Shown in pieces: positions 1-10,852 of a DNA stretch of 64,000 nt (position 1 is the first letter of the stretch; every line of letters starts with the position of its first letter). The notes under the pieces are model-generated. The model saw only the letters and a list, made by a program, of their open reading frames with translations, was not told the DNA's origin and made no database searches. Location: contig NZ_QCZF01000001.1 of NCBI RefSeq assembly GCF_003075095.1, positions 1-64,000 of the forward strand, given 5' to 3'. The translations under genes and the position numbers were made by a program. Source of the DNA: Blastococcus litoris (GTDB lineage: Bacteria > Actinomycetota > Actinomycetes > Mycobacteriales > Geodermatophilaceae).

Positions 1-1
1 A

Positions 2-119
2 GTTACGGCGGCCATGGCGAGAGGGAAACGCCCGGCAACATTCCGAACCCGGAAGCTAAGCCTCTCAGCGCCGATGGTACTGCCCTGGAGACGGGGTGGG
101 AGAGTAGGACGCCGCCGGA
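2..119 (+). rRNA. rrf: 5S ribosomal RNA
   Basis: The sequence is a complete actinobacterial 5S rRNA. The 5' end (TTACGGCGGC) pairs with the 3' end (GCCGCCGGAC) to form helix I. The conserved internal segments CATTCCGAACCCGGAAG and GGGAGAGTAGGACG are present. Length of about 118 nt is normal. It is the last gene of an rRNA operon, so 23S rRNA should lie just left of the window. The exact ends are uncertain by one or two bases. Confidence 0.95.
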
Positions 120-130
120 CAACCATTCCC

Positions 131-160
131 GAAGGGCCCCAGCACACGCTGGGGCCCTTC
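131..160 (+). terminator. rRNA operon terminator
   Basis: A perfect 13-bp inverted repeat (131-143 with 148-160, loop ACAC) begins about 11 bases after the 5S rRNA. The stem is GC-rich but no T-run follows, as is common in high-GC actinobacteria. It most likely ends rRNA transcription and also separates it from the convergent esterase gene. Confidence 0.85.
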
Positions 161-204
161 GGCGTTCCGGCACCCATTGCGCTTCATCGCCACGGAGCAC
201 GGAC

Positions 205-1137
205 TCAGGGGCGGGGGTGGGCGGCGAAGAACCGCCAGATGTTCTCGGTGGCGTCCAGTCCCGGATAGGGGGCATCGGCCGCCGGCCGTCTCACCTCGGA
301 ACCCGGCCACTGGTGGCCGGCTCCGTCCACGGTGACCAGCTCCACGGAGCGCCCGTCTGCGCACCCGCTCACCGAGCGTCGGACCGGTGCGTCCACCACG
401 ACCGACGGCTCGAGGCACCGGTCGACCGACCGCCACAGGCCCACGACGTCGGCCACCGGCGGGCCGACGATGCCGGCGCGCTCCCCCGGCGAGCCGTCCA
501 TGCGCACCGCCGTGTCTTCGGTCCCGTGCAGGTGGAACACGGAGATGGGGGCCGGGTCCGGGCAGTCGACGAGCATCGTGCCGGCGACCGGCGCGACGGC
601 GGCGAAGACGTCGGTCCGGCAGGCCAGCGTGTAGGCCATGATCGCGCCGTTCGACATCCCCGTGACGAAAACCCGGTCGGGGTCCACGTCCACCCGCTGC
701 GCGACGTCGTCCACCACCTGGGTCAGGAAGGCGACGTCGTCCACGTCCTGGGCGGCGGCCCGCCCGCAACAGCCGCCGTCGGTGTTCCACGCGCGGTGCA
801 CGCCCTCGGGGTGGACCACCACGAAGCCCTCGCGCTCGGCGACCTCCGTCCAGCCGTAGGCCTCCTCCGCCTGCCTCGCGCTCCCTCCCCCGCCGTGCAG
901 CACGAGCACGAGCGGTGCCGCGGCCGCCAGCCCGGTCGGCCGGTACGCGCGGTAGGACCGCTCCCGACCGTCGACGTCGAGCCGCTGGCTGGATGCGCCG
1001 GCTGCCAGCGGCGCCACAGCCCCGGTGGGTTCGTCCGACGTCGACCTGCGCAGCACCAGGGCGACCACGACGACGGCGACCAGCACGGCCGCCAGCGCGA
1101 CGGCGACCAGGGCGCCCCTGTGTCGCGCCGTCCCCAT
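205..1137 (-). CDS. Secreted or membrane-anchored esterase, PHB depolymerase/feruloyl esterase (CE1, LpqC-like) family
   Basis: Predicted alpha/beta-hydrolase of 310 residues. Residues 10-28 form one hydrophobic segment acting as a signal peptide or anchor, so the enzyme should act outside the membrane. The oxyanion region LVLHGGGGS and the nucleophile elbow TGMSNGA (G-x-S-x-G with Ser) are clear. A late GAGHQWPG supplies the catalytic His, and GTEDTA probably the acid. The family (LpqC, PHB depolymerase, feruloyl esterase) cleaves ester bonds of polymers or acylated sugars; the substrate cannot be told from sequence. It is a single gene, convergent with the rRNA operon. Confidence 0.8.
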   Translation of the reverse strand: MGTARHRGALVAVALAAVLVAVVVVALVLRRSTSDEPTGAVAPLAAGASSQRLDVDGRERSYRAYRPTGLAAAAPLVLVLHGGGGSARQAEEAYGWTEVAEREGFVVVHPEGVHRAWNTDGGCCGRAAAQDVDDVAFLTQVVDDVAQRVDVDPDRVFVTGMSNGAIMAYTLACRTDVFAAVAPVAGTMLVDCPDPAPISVFHLHGTEDTAVRMDGSPGERAGIVGPPVADVVGLWRSVDRCLEPSVVVDAPVRRSVSGCADGRSVELVTVDGAGHQWPGSEVRRPAADAPYPGLDATENIWRFFAAHPRP

Positions 1138-1183
1138 GCGGCGACAACCTAGGGCATCGCGACCGGTCCGGGGCCCGACGCAG

Positions 1184-1213
1184 CGAGGCCCCGCCCGTTG
1201 GGGCGGGGCCTCG
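1184..1213 (-). terminator. Terminator of the GntR-ABC operon
   Basis: A 13-bp perfect inverted repeat (1184-1196 with 1201-1213, loop GTTG) lies 17 bases beyond the stop codon of the permease gene on the minus strand. It separates that operon from the esterase gene downstream. Confidence 0.8.
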
Positions 1214-1230
1214 TCGGCGGAGCTCCGGGG

Positions 1231-1929
1231 TCAGGGCACGACGCGACGGATCCCCGCGAAGGACAGCGCCGCGACGACGGCCCCGACGACCAGCGGCAGC
1301 CCGATCGACAACGTCGCCAGCGACCGGTCCCCCAGCCAGTCGCCGACCGTCGTCCACGCCCCCAGGCCGGTGATCAGCACCGCCAGCCCACCGAACAGCA
1401 GCAGGGCAGCCAGGGCGAGCGCCCAGAGGCCGTTCGGGCCCCAGCGCTTGACCACGACGCCCATCCCGATGCCGGAGAAGATGAAAGCCAGCATGGGTGC
1501 GCCGGACACCAGCACCTGCAGGAAGAAGTTGTCCGCCTGCATCGGCTCCGGGGCCCAGAAGCTCAGGCCCACGCCCCACCCGTCCGTGGCGTCCCCGATG
1601 GCGTCGAGCACCGCGAGGGCGATCCCGTACCCCAGCGCGGACAGGACGCCGACCAGCGAGACGCCGAGCCAGTACGTGCGCCGGCTCAGGCTGACCCCCA
1701 TCGCGAACGGCAGCAGCTGGGTGACCGCCTGGACGAACACCACGCAGACGGTGATGTAGAGCGCGAGCACCCCGCCGGTGAAGCCGGCCTCGGGCACGTC
1801 GCGCAGCCCGGCCAGCCCCCAGATCGCCACGTTGATGGCGAAGCTGATGCCGACGACGAGCCACGGGATCCCGAGGATGACGAGCGGGTGCACCACCTGG
1901 AGGCGGGCCGCGGCGAGGACGCGGTTCAT
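1231..1929 (-). CDS. ABC transporter permease of the YtrA-type operon
   Basis: Membrane protein of 232 residues with about six hydrophobic segments and no recognisable soluble domain. It fits the permease subunit of small GntR-regulated ABC systems. The ATG at 1927-1929 overlaps the TGA of the ATPase gene (ATGA), which indicates translational coupling and fixes the start. Many related systems export antibiotics, peptides or sense cell-envelope stress; the substrate here is unknown. Confidence 0.75.
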   Translation of the reverse strand: MNRVLAAARLQVVHPLVILGIPWLVVGISFAINVAIWGLAGLRDVPEAGFTGGVLALYITVCVVFVQAVTQLLPFAMGVSLSRRTYWLGVSLVGVLSALGYGIALAVLDAIGDATDGWGVGLSFWAPEPMQADNFFLQVLVSGAPMLAFIFSGIGMGVVVKRWGPNGLWALALAALLLFGGLAVLITGLGAWTTVGDWLGDRSLATLSIGLPLVVGAVVAALSFAGIRRVVP

Positions 1930-2858
1930 CGGTTGATCTCCTCGAGGTCGTCGGAGGGCGCGGCCTGGCCGGGCCGGGTGGTCTGCAGGCTCATGGCGAC
2001 GACGAGCTGCTGGAGGTTGGTCGGCTCCCAGGAGAGGCCCGCGGCAGCGGCGTCCTGGCCGTCGGCTCCGCCGCGCAGGCGGACGACGGAGCGGCTGTGC
2101 CCGCCGAGGCTCTCCGTGTGCAGCACCTCGTGCCCGGCACCGAAGGCGGCGACCCGCTCCCGCGGTCCGGTCACCGTGAGCGCGGTGCCGCGCAGCGACT
2201 CGGCGTCGGCGTCGAGCAGGACCCGGCCGTGGTCGATGAGCAGCACCCGCTCGAGCAGGCTGGCGATCTCCTCGATCAGGTGCGTCGAGAGGACGACGGT
2301 CCGCGGGTTCTCGGCGTAGTCGGCGAGCAGCCGGTCGTAGAAGAGCTGCCGCGCGACGGCATCCAGGCCGAGGTACGGCTCGTCGAACAGCGTGACCGGC
2401 GCCCGCGAGGCCAGGCCGATGATGATGCCCACCGCGGAGTTCATGCCGCGGGAGAGCTTCTTGATCGGCCGCTTGGCGGGCAGGTCGAAGTCGACGAGCA
2501 GCGACTGCGCCAGGTCGGCGTCCCAGTCGGGGAAGACGAGGGCTCCGGCGTCCAGGGCGTCGCGCACCCGGAAGTGGTCGGGGTAGCGCTGCCCCTCCTT
2601 GATGAAGCAGATGCGGCTGAGCACCGCCTCGTTCTCGTAGGGCCGCTCGCCGAACACCTCGACGCTGCCGCTGGTCGGCACGCGGTGGCCGGTGAGCAGC
2701 TGCATCAGCGTGGTCTTGCCGGCCCCGTTGCGGCCGAGCAGGCCGGTGATGGCGTCCTGCTCGATCACGGTGCTGACGTCGGAGAGGGCGGTGTGCTCGC
2801 GGAAGCGCATGGTGACGTCGCGGAGGACGGCCGCCGGGGTGCTCGTGGGCTGGCTCAT
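1926..2858 (-). CDS. ABC transporter ATP-binding protein
   Basis: ATPase subunit of 310 residues. The Walker A motif is GRNGAGKTT (near residue 40). The ABC signature is degenerate (KKLSRGMNSA), Walker B is VTLFDEPYLGLD, and the switch His is in STHLIEE. A C-terminal extension of about 90 residues follows the nucleotide-binding domain. The ATG at 2856-2858 overlaps the stop of the GntR gene and is chosen over an in-frame start five codons upstream. It pairs with the following permease gene. Confidence 0.85.
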   Translation of the reverse strand: MSQPTSTPAAVLRDVTMRFREHTALSDVSTVIEQDAITGLLGRNGAGKTTLMQLLTGHRVPTSGSVEVFGERPYENEAVLSRICFIKEGQRYPDHFRVRDALDAGALVFPDWDADLAQSLLVDFDLPAKRPIKKLSRGMNSAVGIIIGLASRAPVTLFDEPYLGLDAVARQLFYDRLLADYAENPRTVVLSTHLIEEIASLLERVLLIDHGRVLLDADAESLRGTALTVTGPRERVAAFGAGHEVLHTESLGGHSRSVVRLRGGADGQDAAAAGLSWEPTNLQQLVVAMSLQTTRPGQAAPSDDLEEINR

Positions 2859-3217
2859 CGCCGCCCCTCCCATTCATCGATCATGGCCGCGAGCTCGCGG
2901 CCGGAGATGCCGAGCTTCTGCGCCTCGGTCATCAGCGGGCGGACGTACTGGTCGGCGAACTCGCTCCGGCGGCGCTTGAGCAGCTGGTCGCGGGCGCCGG
3001 TGGCGACGAACATCCCGACTCCTCGTCTCTTGTAGAGGACCCCGTCGCTCACCAGCTGGTTGAGCCCCTTGGCGGCGGTGGCGGGGTTGATCCGGTGGAA
3101 GGCGGCCAGCTCGTTGGAGGAGGGCGCCTGTGCTTCCTCGGCGAGGGAGCCGTCGACGATCGCGTTCTCGATCTCGTCGGCCACCTGCCGGAAGATGGGG
3201 CCGGCGTCCTCGTTCAC
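2855..3217 (-). CDS. GntR-family transcriptional regulator, YtrA subfamily
   Basis: Small regulator of 120 residues: an N-terminal winged helix-turn-helix (residues about 8-75, with [21 protein letters not shown] as recognition region) and a short C-terminal tail of about 40 residues. This is the YtrA architecture, which lacks a large effector domain. It starts with GTG. It heads a three-gene operon with an ATPase and a permease, and a perfect palindrome lies about 40 bp upstream, so autorepression is expected. The inducer is unknown. Confidence 0.88.
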   Translation of the reverse strand: MNEDAGPIFRQVADEIENAIVDGSLAEEAQAPSSNELAAFHRINPATAAKGLNQLVSDGVLYKRRGVGMFVATGARDQLLKRRRSEFADQYVRPLMTEAQKLGISGRELAAMIDEWEGRR

Positions 3218-3256
3218 GACGCCGTCCGGTCCGCACCCGGGCCGCGCGGGTCCCTG

Positions 3257-3280
3257 GGTTCATTACTCATGTAATGAACC
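3257..3280. promoter_or_regulatory. Operator of the GntR/YtrA-type repressor
   Basis: Perfect 10-bp inverted repeat, GGTTCATTAC (3257-3266) and GTAATGAACC (3271-3280), separated by TCAT. It sits in the gap between the divergent gntR and ureA genes, nearer to gntR. Half-sites of the GTAAT/ATTAC type in long dyads are usual for YtrA-family regulators. It is strikingly AT-rich against its surroundings. Whether it also affects the urease promoter is open. Confidence 0.75.
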
Positions 3281-3385
3281 ATAGGACCAGCGGTTCCTCC
3301 GGCGCAAGTGCCCGGCTCGCGCAACAGGGCCGTCACACAGCAGGGCTAACGTCCGGTCCCCGACGACGTCCGGAGGTCGAGCTCG

Positions 3386-3688
3386 TTGCACCTGTCGCCG
3401 CACGAACAGGAGCGCCTGCTCCTGTCCTATGCCGCGGAGCTCGCCCGGCGCAGGCGCGCTCGGGGCCTGAGGCTCAACCTGCCGGAGGCGACGGCCATCG
3501 TCACCGACCACGTGCTGGAGGGGGCGCGGGACGGCGTCCTGGTCGCCGACCTCATGCAGTCCGGCCGCACCGTCCTCACCAGGGACGACGTCATGGACGG
3601 CGTCCCCGAGCTGCTGGAGGAGGTGCAGGTGGAGGCGACCTTCCCGGACGGGACCAAGCTCGTGACGGTCCACCACCCCATCCCGTGA
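3386..3688 (+). CDS. ureA: Urease subunit gamma
   Basis: One hundred residues, the normal UreA length. It starts [13 protein letters not shown] and contains the conserved [21 protein letters not shown] helix region and the [10 protein letters not shown] segment. Together with UreB and UreC it forms the nickel urease that hydrolyses urea to ammonia and carbamate. The start is a TTG at 3386, supported by a GGAGG ribosome-binding site at 3372-3376 and by the family N-terminus. The stop overlaps the ureB start. Confidence 0.95.
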   Translation: MHLSPHEQERLLLSYAAELARRRRARGLRLNLPEATAIVTDHVLEGARDGVLVADLMQSGRTVLTRDDVMDGVPELLEEVQVEATFPDGTKLVTVHHPIP

Positions 3689-3986
3689 TCCCGGGAGAGG
3701 TGTTCCCCGTCGACGGCGTCATCGAGACCCTTCCGGGGGCCCCGCGCATCGAGATCGAGGTGACCAACACCGGCGACCGGCCGGTGCAGGTGGGCTCGCA
3801 CTTCCACTTCGCGCAGACCAACCGCGCCCTGCGGTTCGACCGCGCGGCGGCACGAGGGCATCGTCTCGACATCGCTGCCGGCACGGCGGTCCGCTTCGAA
3901 CCGGGCATCACCAGGGCGGTCATCCTCGTCCCGCTGGCCGGCGCGCGGGTCGTCCCGGGCCTGACGGCGGACGGCGGTCTCGGCTG

Positions 3987-3987
<1 letters not shown>
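3685..3987 (+). CDS. ureB: Urease subunit beta
   Basis: One hundred residues beginning with GTG and the family signature [10 protein letters not shown]. The [13 protein letters not shown] motif and the [12 protein letters not shown] segment are typical of UreB, a structural subunit of the urease trimer. GTG at 3685 overlaps the ureA stop (GTGA). The stop codon shares one base with the ureC ATG, so the three subunits are translationally coupled. Confidence 0.95.
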
Positions 3988-5707
<1,720 letters not shown>

Positions 5708-5708
<1 letters not shown>

Positions 5709-6337
5709 TGACGGCCGCACTGCTCACCCTCGCCGACTCCCGGCTGCCGGCCGGCGGGCACACCCACTCCGGCGGGGTCGAGCAGGCGGTCGCCGCCGGG
5801 CTGGTGCACGACCCCGGCAGCCTGGCCGCGTTCCTGCTCCGCCGGCTGACGACGTCGGGCGCGGTCGCCGCCGGCCTGGCGGCCGGCGCGTGCGCCGGCG
5901 GGGACCTCGCCGCCCTGGACGACGAGGCCGATGCCCGCACGCCGTCGCCGGCGCTGCGCCTCGCCTCGCGGCAGCAGGGACGCGGGCTGGTGCGGGTTGC
6001 CCGCCGGGCCTGGCCGTCCGGCGCCTGGGACGGGCTGCCCGACCGGCCGCACCACCCGGTAGCGCTCGGCGTGGCCGCCGCCGCGGCCGGGCTGACACCG
6101 CGCGACGCCGCGCACGCCGCCGCCTACCTCTCGATCAGCGGTCCGGCGACCGCCGCCCAGCGGCTGCTCGCGATGGACCCGCTCGCCGTCGCCGCGCTCA
6201 CCGCCCGGCTCTCCCCGGACGTCGACGCCGTCGCCGAGGCGGCCGTGGACGCCGGGCTCCCCGCCGCCACCGATCCCCTCCTCGACCTCCTGGCCGAGGT
6301 GCACGCCGTACGAAGGGACACGTTCTTCGCCTCATGA
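5708..6337 (+). CDS. ureF: Urease accessory protein UreF
   Basis: Protein of 209 residues starting MTAALLTLADSRLPAGG; the S-R-L-P-x-G-G-x-x-H-S-x-G pattern is the UreF hallmark. UreF bridges UreD and UreG during nickel delivery and activates the UreG GTPase. The ATG at 5708 shares one base with the ureC stop. It is alanine-rich and mostly helical, as usual for actinobacterial UreF. Confidence 0.9.
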
Positions 6338-6355
6338 CGCTCACCTGGAGGACGC

Positions 6356-7030
6356 ATGCCGCCTGACCACAACCTCGACGACTACGTGGACGCGCCGGTC
6401 ACCCATCGCCACGGGGGCCCGCTGCGGGTGGGCCTCGGCGGGCCGGTCGGTTCCGGCAAGACCGCGCTGGCGGCCGCGCTGTGCCGCACGCTCGGCACCG
6501 AGCACGACCTCGCCGTCGTCACCAACGACATCTACACGACCGAGGACGCCGACTTCCTGCGCCGCAACGCCGTCCTCGCTGACGACCGGATCGAGGCGGT
6601 GCAGACCGGCTGCTGCCCGCACACCGCGATCCGCGACGACATCACCGCCAACCTCGACGCGGTCGAGTTGCTGGAGAGCCGGCACCCCGGCCTCGAGCTC
6701 GTGCTCGTCGAGAGCGGCGGCGACAACCTGACGGCGAGCTTCAGCTACGGCCTGGTCGACGTGCAGATCTTCGTCATCGACGTCGCGGGCGGGGACAAGG
6801 TGCCACGGAAGGGCGGGCCGGGGGTGACCGCGGCCGACCTGCTCGTGGTGAACAAGACCGACCTCGCGCCCCTGGTGGGCGCCGACCTCGACGTCATGCG
6901 CCGTGACTCGGCCGCCGTGCGCGACGGGAAGCCGACGCACCTGATCTCGCTGCGCGAGGACCCGTCCGCGGTCACGGTGGCCGAGTGGGTGCGCGAGCAG
7001 ATCCGGGTGCGGGCGCTCCAGGGCGCGTGA
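6356..7030 (+). CDS. ureG: Urease accessory GTPase UreG
   Basis: SIMIBI GTPase of 224 residues that carries nickel to apo-urease. The P-loop is [10 protein letters not shown] (near residue 30), the nickel-binding motif is the Cys-Pro-His of [12 protein letters not shown], then ESGGDNL and the base-specificity motif NKTDLAP. A GGAGG Shine-Dalgarno lies 4 bases before the ATG. The short His-rich N-terminus ([16 protein letters not shown]) may help hold nickel, because no ureE is present. Confidence 0.96.
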   Translation: MPPDHNLDDYVDAPVTHRHGGPLRVGLGGPVGSGKTALAAALCRTLGTEHDLAVVTNDIYTTEDADFLRRNAVLADDRIEAVQTGCCPHTAIRDDITANLDAVELLESRHPGLELVLVESGGDNLTASFSYGLVDVQIFVIDVAGGDKVPRKGGPGVTAADLLVVNKTDLAPLVGADLDVMRRDSAAVRDGKPTHLISLREDPSAVTVAEWVREQIRVRALQGA

Positions 7031-7731
7031 GGACCGTCGTCGAGGTCGTCGCCCGGGCCGGTCCGGGCGGCCGCACCGTGCTGCCCGTCGTCCGGGCGAC
7101 GGGGCAGCTGGCCGTCCGGCGCACCGGACCCTCGTCGGTCCACCTGGTCGCCACCGCGTTCGGTCCTCTCGGCGGGGACGACGTGCGGGTGTCCCTCGTC
7201 GTCGAGGAGGGCGCCACGCTGGCCGTGCGCTCGGTGGCGGCGGCGGTCGCCCTGCCGTCGCGCGGGGATCCCCGGCCCTCGGCGCAGCGCGTCATCGCGG
7301 AGGTCTCCGGGACGCTCGACCTGCGGCTCGAGCCGACCGTCGTGGCCGTCCGCGCCCACCACGTCGCGGACCTCGCCGTGACCCTGGACGAGGGGGCGGT
7401 GCTCACCGCGACCGAGCAGGTCCTGCTCGGCCGGACGGGTGAGGAACCGGGGCGCTGGACCGGGACGACGCGGGTCGAACGGGCCGGCCGGCCGCTGCTG
7501 CACACCACGGTCGGGCTCGGGCCCGGTGAGCCCGCGTGGTTGCCTCCGGTGGCCCCCCGGGCCTATGCATCGACGGTGCACATCGGAGCGGGAGCGGACG
7601 TCCTGACCGGGGAGGACGCCGTCCGGCTGCCGCTGCCCGGCGGCTGGGTGACCACGGCGTGGGGCAGCGAGCTGCACCGGGTGGTGCGGGCGACCGAGCG
7701 GCTCCACCCCTCGGTCGGGGCCGCCGCGTGA
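7027..7731 (+). CDS. ureD: Urease accessory protein UreD (UreH)
   Basis: Protein of 234 residues, short for the family (commonly 260-290) but typical of actinobacterial UreD. It is mostly beta-strand with the conserved block [19 protein letters not shown]. UreD forms the scaffold that docks UreF-UreG onto urease and channels nickel. GTG at 7027 overlaps the ureG stop (GTGA), which decides the start. The next gene, allantoinase, again overlaps by GTGA. Confidence 0.88.
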   Translation: MRTVVEVVARAGPGGRTVLPVVRATGQLAVRRTGPSSVHLVATAFGPLGGDDVRVSLVVEEGATLAVRSVAAAVALPSRGDPRPSAQRVIAEVSGTLDLRLEPTVVAVRAHHVADLAVTLDEGAVLTATEQVLLGRTGEEPGRWTGTTRVERAGRPLLHTTVGLGPGEPAWLPPVAPRAYASTVHIGAGADVLTGEDAVRLPLPGGWVTTAWGSELHRVVRATERLHPSVGAAA

Positions 7732-9053
7732 GCCTCGTCGTCCGCGCCCGACGCGTGCTCCTGCCCGACGGGGAGCGGCCGGCGGCGGTGCACACCGACG
7801 CCGGCCGGATCACCGCGGTGACCGCCTTCGTCGACGCCCCGGCGTCCGCGGTCACCCTGGCCGAGGACGAGGTGCTCCTCCCGGGGCTGGTCGACAGCCA
7901 CGTGCACGTCAACGAGCCCGGGCGCACCGAGTGGGAGGGCTTCGCCTCCGCCACGCGCGCCGCGGTCGCCGGCGGCGTCACCACGATCGTCGACATGCCC
8001 CTCAACTCGATCCCGGCGACGACCACCGTCGAGGCGTTGCACGTGAAACGCGAGGTGGCGAAGGGGCAGGTGGCAGCCGACGTCGCCTTCTGGGGCGGTG
8101 CCGTCCCCGGCAACCTCGACCAGCTGCGCCCGTTGCACGAGGCGGGCGTGGTCGGCTTCAAGTGCTTCCTGCTCGATTCCGGCGTCCCCGAGTTCCCGCC
8201 GCTGGACGACGGAGGCCTGCGCGCCGCGCTCGCCGAGCTGGCCCGCTTCGACGGGCTCCTGATCGCGCACGCCGAGGACGCCGACGTGATCGCCGCGGCG
8301 CCGGAACCCAGCGGGCCGAGCTACGCCGGGTTCCTGGCGTCACGGCCCGGCGCCGCCGAGGAGTCAGCGATCGGCCGGCTGGTCGAGGCCGCCCGCGCCA
8401 CCGGGGCGCGGACCCACGTCGTCCACCTGGCCGACGCCGGCGCCCTGCCGATCCTGCGGGAGGCCCGGGCCGACGGGGTGCGGATCACCGTCGAGACCTG
8501 CCCGCACTACCTGACCTTCGCCGCCGAGGAGGTCCCCGACGGGGCCACGGCGTTCAAGTGCTGCCCGCCGATCCGGGAGACCGCCCACCGCGAGGCGCTG
8601 TGGGCCGCGCTGGCCGGCGGCGACGGTGGCCGGTCCCTGATCGACATGGTGGTCAGCGACCACTCGCCGTGCACCCCCGAGCTGAAGCGGCTGGACGTCG
8701 GGGACTTCGGCGCGGCGTGGGGCGGCATCGCGTCCCTGCAGGTGGCGCTCCCGGTGGTGTGGAGCGGTGCGCGGAGCCGCGGCATCGGGCTCGCGGAGGT
8801 TGTGCGGTGGATGGCCGGGGCGCCGGCCCGACTCGCCGGGCTGCCCGGCAAGGGCAGCATCGCCGTCGGCAAGGACGCCGACCTCGTGGCGTTCGCGCCG
8901 GAGGAACGCTGGACGGTGGGGGACCTCGAGCACCGCAACCCGGTCACCCCCTACACCGGGCGCGAGCTGCACGGCGTCGTCCGGCGCACCTGGCTCCGGG
9001 GGCGGGTCGCCGACGGCGAGCCCGTCGGGCGGCTGCTGGCGCGGGGGGCCTGA
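7728..9053 (+). CDS. allB: Allantoinase
   Basis: Amidohydrolase of 441 residues that opens allantoin to allantoate. Metal ligands are visible: [15 protein letters not shown] (first His pair and the allantoinase-type N-E-P-G-R), the carbamylated Lys in VGFKCFL, HAED and HVVHLAD for further His ligands, and the Asp in VSDHSPC. That last motif is typical of allantoinase rather than dihydroorotase or hydantoinase. The GTG start overlaps the ureD stop, so it belongs to the urease operon. Confidence 0.93.
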   Translation: MSLVVRARRVLLPDGERPAAVHTDAGRITAVTAFVDAPASAVTLAEDEVLLPGLVDSHVHVNEPGRTEWEGFASATRAAVAGGVTTIVDMPLNSIPATTTVEALHVKREVAKGQVAADVAFWGGAVPGNLDQLRPLHEAGVVGFKCFLLDSGVPEFPPLDDGGLRAALAELARFDGLLIAHAEDADVIAAAPEPSGPSYAGFLASRPGAAEESAIGRLVEAARATGARTHVVHLADAGALPILREARADGVRITVETCPHYLTFAAEEVPDGATAFKCCPPIRETAHREALWAALAGGDGGRSLIDMVVSDHSPCTPELKRLDVGDFGAAWGGIASLQVALPVVWSGARSRGIGLAEVVRWMAGAPARLAGLPGKGSIAVGKDADLVAFAPEERWTVGDLEHRNPVTPYTGRELHGVVRRTWLRGRVADGEPVGRLLARGA

Positions 9054-9059
9054 CCCGGC

Positions 9060-9218
9060 TCAGGCCTCGCTGCCCCGGGGGCTGGTCTCCTCGAAGGTCT
9101 TCGGGTCCGACAGGTCGCCGCCCTCGGGGTCCGGGTTGCCCAGCGCCGTCTCGGCCGGCAGGTGCTCGACGTAGTCCTTGGCGCGGGCCTTCAGGTCCTC
9201 GTTCTCGGGCGTGGTCAT
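9060..9218 (-). CDS. Small acidic hypothetical protein
   Basis: Predicted 52-residue protein beginning MTTPENEDLKARAKDYVEH, acidic and Pro/Asp/Glu-rich, with no membrane segment. A strong Shine-Dalgarno (GGAGGAG, 6 bases from the ATG at 9216-9218) supports that it is translated. It lies alone on the minus strand between allB and alc, so it interrupts the run of ureide genes. I do not recognise the family and assign no function. Confidence 0.65.
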   Translation of the reverse strand: MTTPENEDLKARAKDYVEHLPAETALGNPDPEGGDLSDPKTFEETSPRGSEA

Positions 9219-9305
9219 GGCTGCTCCTCCGAGGGACGTGGCGCACCGGCGGGGTGTGCGTGCCACAGTGGGCCCGCGACCGTCCCCAGCGCAACAGGGA
9301 GCTCG

Positions 9306-10427
9306 ATGTCCGACTTCACCCGGCTGCCCGATCTGGCGAGCCGTGCACTGGGCGGGGCGGTGGTCGCCGCCAACGACGAGTCGTTCGCCGAGCGGGAGAA
9401 CCTGGTCCGCCCCGAGGCCCCGGTCGCGCGCACCGGGTTCGGGCACAAGGGCAAGGTCTACGACGGCTGGGAGACCCGGCGTCGCCGCACACCCGGGCAC
9501 GACTGGGCCGTCGTCCGGCTCGGGGTGCCGGGCACGGTGGCGGGGGTCGTCGTCGACACCGCGTTCTTCACCGGCAACTACCCACCGCAGGCCTCGGTCG
9601 ACGGCGCGGCGATCGAGGGGCACTGCTCGGTCGACGAGCTGCTCAAGGCCGACTGGCAGCCGCTGCTGGGCCTGCACGACCTGGCCGGTAACTCGCACAA
9701 CGTCTTCCCCGTGCACTCCGACCGCCGGGTCACGCACGTGCGGCTCAACATCCACCCGGACGGCGGGGTCGCCCGGCTGCGCGTGCACGGCACGGCGCTG
9801 CCCGACCCCCGTCACCTGGACGCCGGCCCGTGCGACCTCGCCGCGCTCGAGAACGGGGCCGTCGTGACCGGGGTGAGCGACGAGTTCTACGGCCGGCCGC
9901 AGCAGCTGATCGCGCCCGGCCTGGCGCGGGACATGGGCGAGGGCTGGGAGACCGCGCGCCGCCGGGGCTCGGGCAACGACTGGGTGGAGGTGGCCCTGGC
10001 CTGCGAGGGCGTCGTCACGCTCGCCGAGCTCGACACCAGCTGGTTCCTGCACAACGCCCCTGGGACGGCGTCGCTGACCGGCACCGGCCCGGACGGCGAG
10101 GTGATCCTCCTCCCGCGGACCCGGCTGCAGCCCGACACCCGGCACCGCTTCGTGCTCGACGGGGCGCCCGGTGTCGAGAGGGTGCGGCTGGACGTGTTCC
10201 CCGACGGGGGCATGGCGCGGCTGCGGCTCTGGGGCCGGCCCACCGCGGCCGGCCGGGCCGCGCTCGGGCGGCGCTGGTTCGACGCCCTGCCCGACCTGCA
10301 GGCGCTGGAGGTCCTCGGATCGGTCGGGGTGCCGCCGCAGGTCGCCGGCCGGCTGGTCGGCGCCCGCCCGCTCACCGGCGAGCTGCCGCCGGAGGTCGCG
10401 CGGTTGCTGGACGGCCCGGCCGGCTGA
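9306..10427 (+). CDS. alc: Allantoicase
   Basis: Hydrolase of 373 residues that splits allantoate into ureidoglycolate and urea. It shows the internal two-fold repeat of the family: GKVYDGWETRRRRTPGHDW in the first half and MGEGWETARRRGSGNDW in the second, each followed by a jelly-roll strand region and RLxxxPDGG. A good AGGGAG site precedes the ATG. About 50 residues after the second repeat extend beyond a usual allantoicase. The urea produced is the substrate of the neighbouring urease. Confidence 0.93.
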   Translation: MSDFTRLPDLASRALGGAVVAANDESFAERENLVRPEAPVARTGFGHKGKVYDGWETRRRRTPGHDWAVVRLGVPGTVAGVVVDTAFFTGNYPPQASVDGAAIEGHCSVDELLKADWQPLLGLHDLAGNSHNVFPVHSDRRVTHVRLNIHPDGGVARLRVHGTALPDPRHLDAGPCDLAALENGAVVTGVSDEFYGRPQQLIAPGLARDMGEGWETARRRGSGNDWVEVALACEGVVTLAELDTSWFLHNAPGTASLTGTGPDGEVILLPRTRLQPDTRHRFVLDGAPGVERVRLDVFPDGGMARLRLWGRPTAAGRAALGRRWFDALPDLQALEVLGSVGVPPQVAGRLVGARPLTGELPPEVARLLDGPAG

Positions 10428-10506
10428 GACCGCGCGCGAACCGGTGGGGGGAGCGGTCCCGCGCCGCTAGGGTCGGCGGCCTCGCCCCCTGCCCGAGGAG
10501 CCGCCC

Positions 10507-10818
10507 GTGTCCCGCCGCCGTCTTCCCCTGCTGCTCGCCGCCCCGTTCCTCGCCGCCGGGCTCGCCGCGTGCGGCTCCAGCTCGCTCGCGGCGGACGACG
10601 TCGCGAACGGTGCCGAGGACGCGCTGGAGGCCGAGGTCGGCGCCCGCCCGAACGTCGACTGCCCCGACGACCTGGAGGCCGAGGTGGGCGCCGAGACGCG
10701 CTGCACCCTGAGCGTCGACGGCGACGACCAGGAGTACGGCGTCACGGTCACCGTCACGTCCGTGGAGGGCGACACCGCGAACTTCGACGTCGAGGTGGAC
10801 GAGGAACCCGTCGGGTAG
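10507..10818 (+). CDS. Small lipoprotein, DUF4333-like
   Basis: Secreted lipoprotein of 103 residues: basic N-terminus, hydrophobic segment and lipobox LAAC with Cys22 as lipidation site. The mature domain has two cysteines (NVDCPDDLEAEVGAETRC) and pattern like DUF4333 proteins of actinobacteria, whose function is unknown. It starts with GTG. It sits between allantoicase and the deaminase, but a link to purine use is not shown. Confidence 0.75.
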   Translation: MSRRRLPLLLAAPFLAAGLAACGSSSLAADDVANGAEDALEAEVGARPNVDCPDDLEAEVGAETRCTLSVDGDDQEYGVTVTVTSVEGDTANFDVEVDEEPVG

Positions 10819-10852
10819 CCCCGCAACGCGGCCGACATCCGGCCTGGGCAGG

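Noticed and set aside
14-268. Small open frame overlapping the 5S rRNA and terminator
   Set aside because: It lies on a structural RNA and has no ribosome-binding site.
3281-3385. GlnR-type nitrogen box before ureA
   Set aside because: A possible -10 (TAACGT, 3347-3352) is seen, but no GTnAC/GaAAC repeats with proper spacing, so nitrogen control of urease is not supported by sequence.
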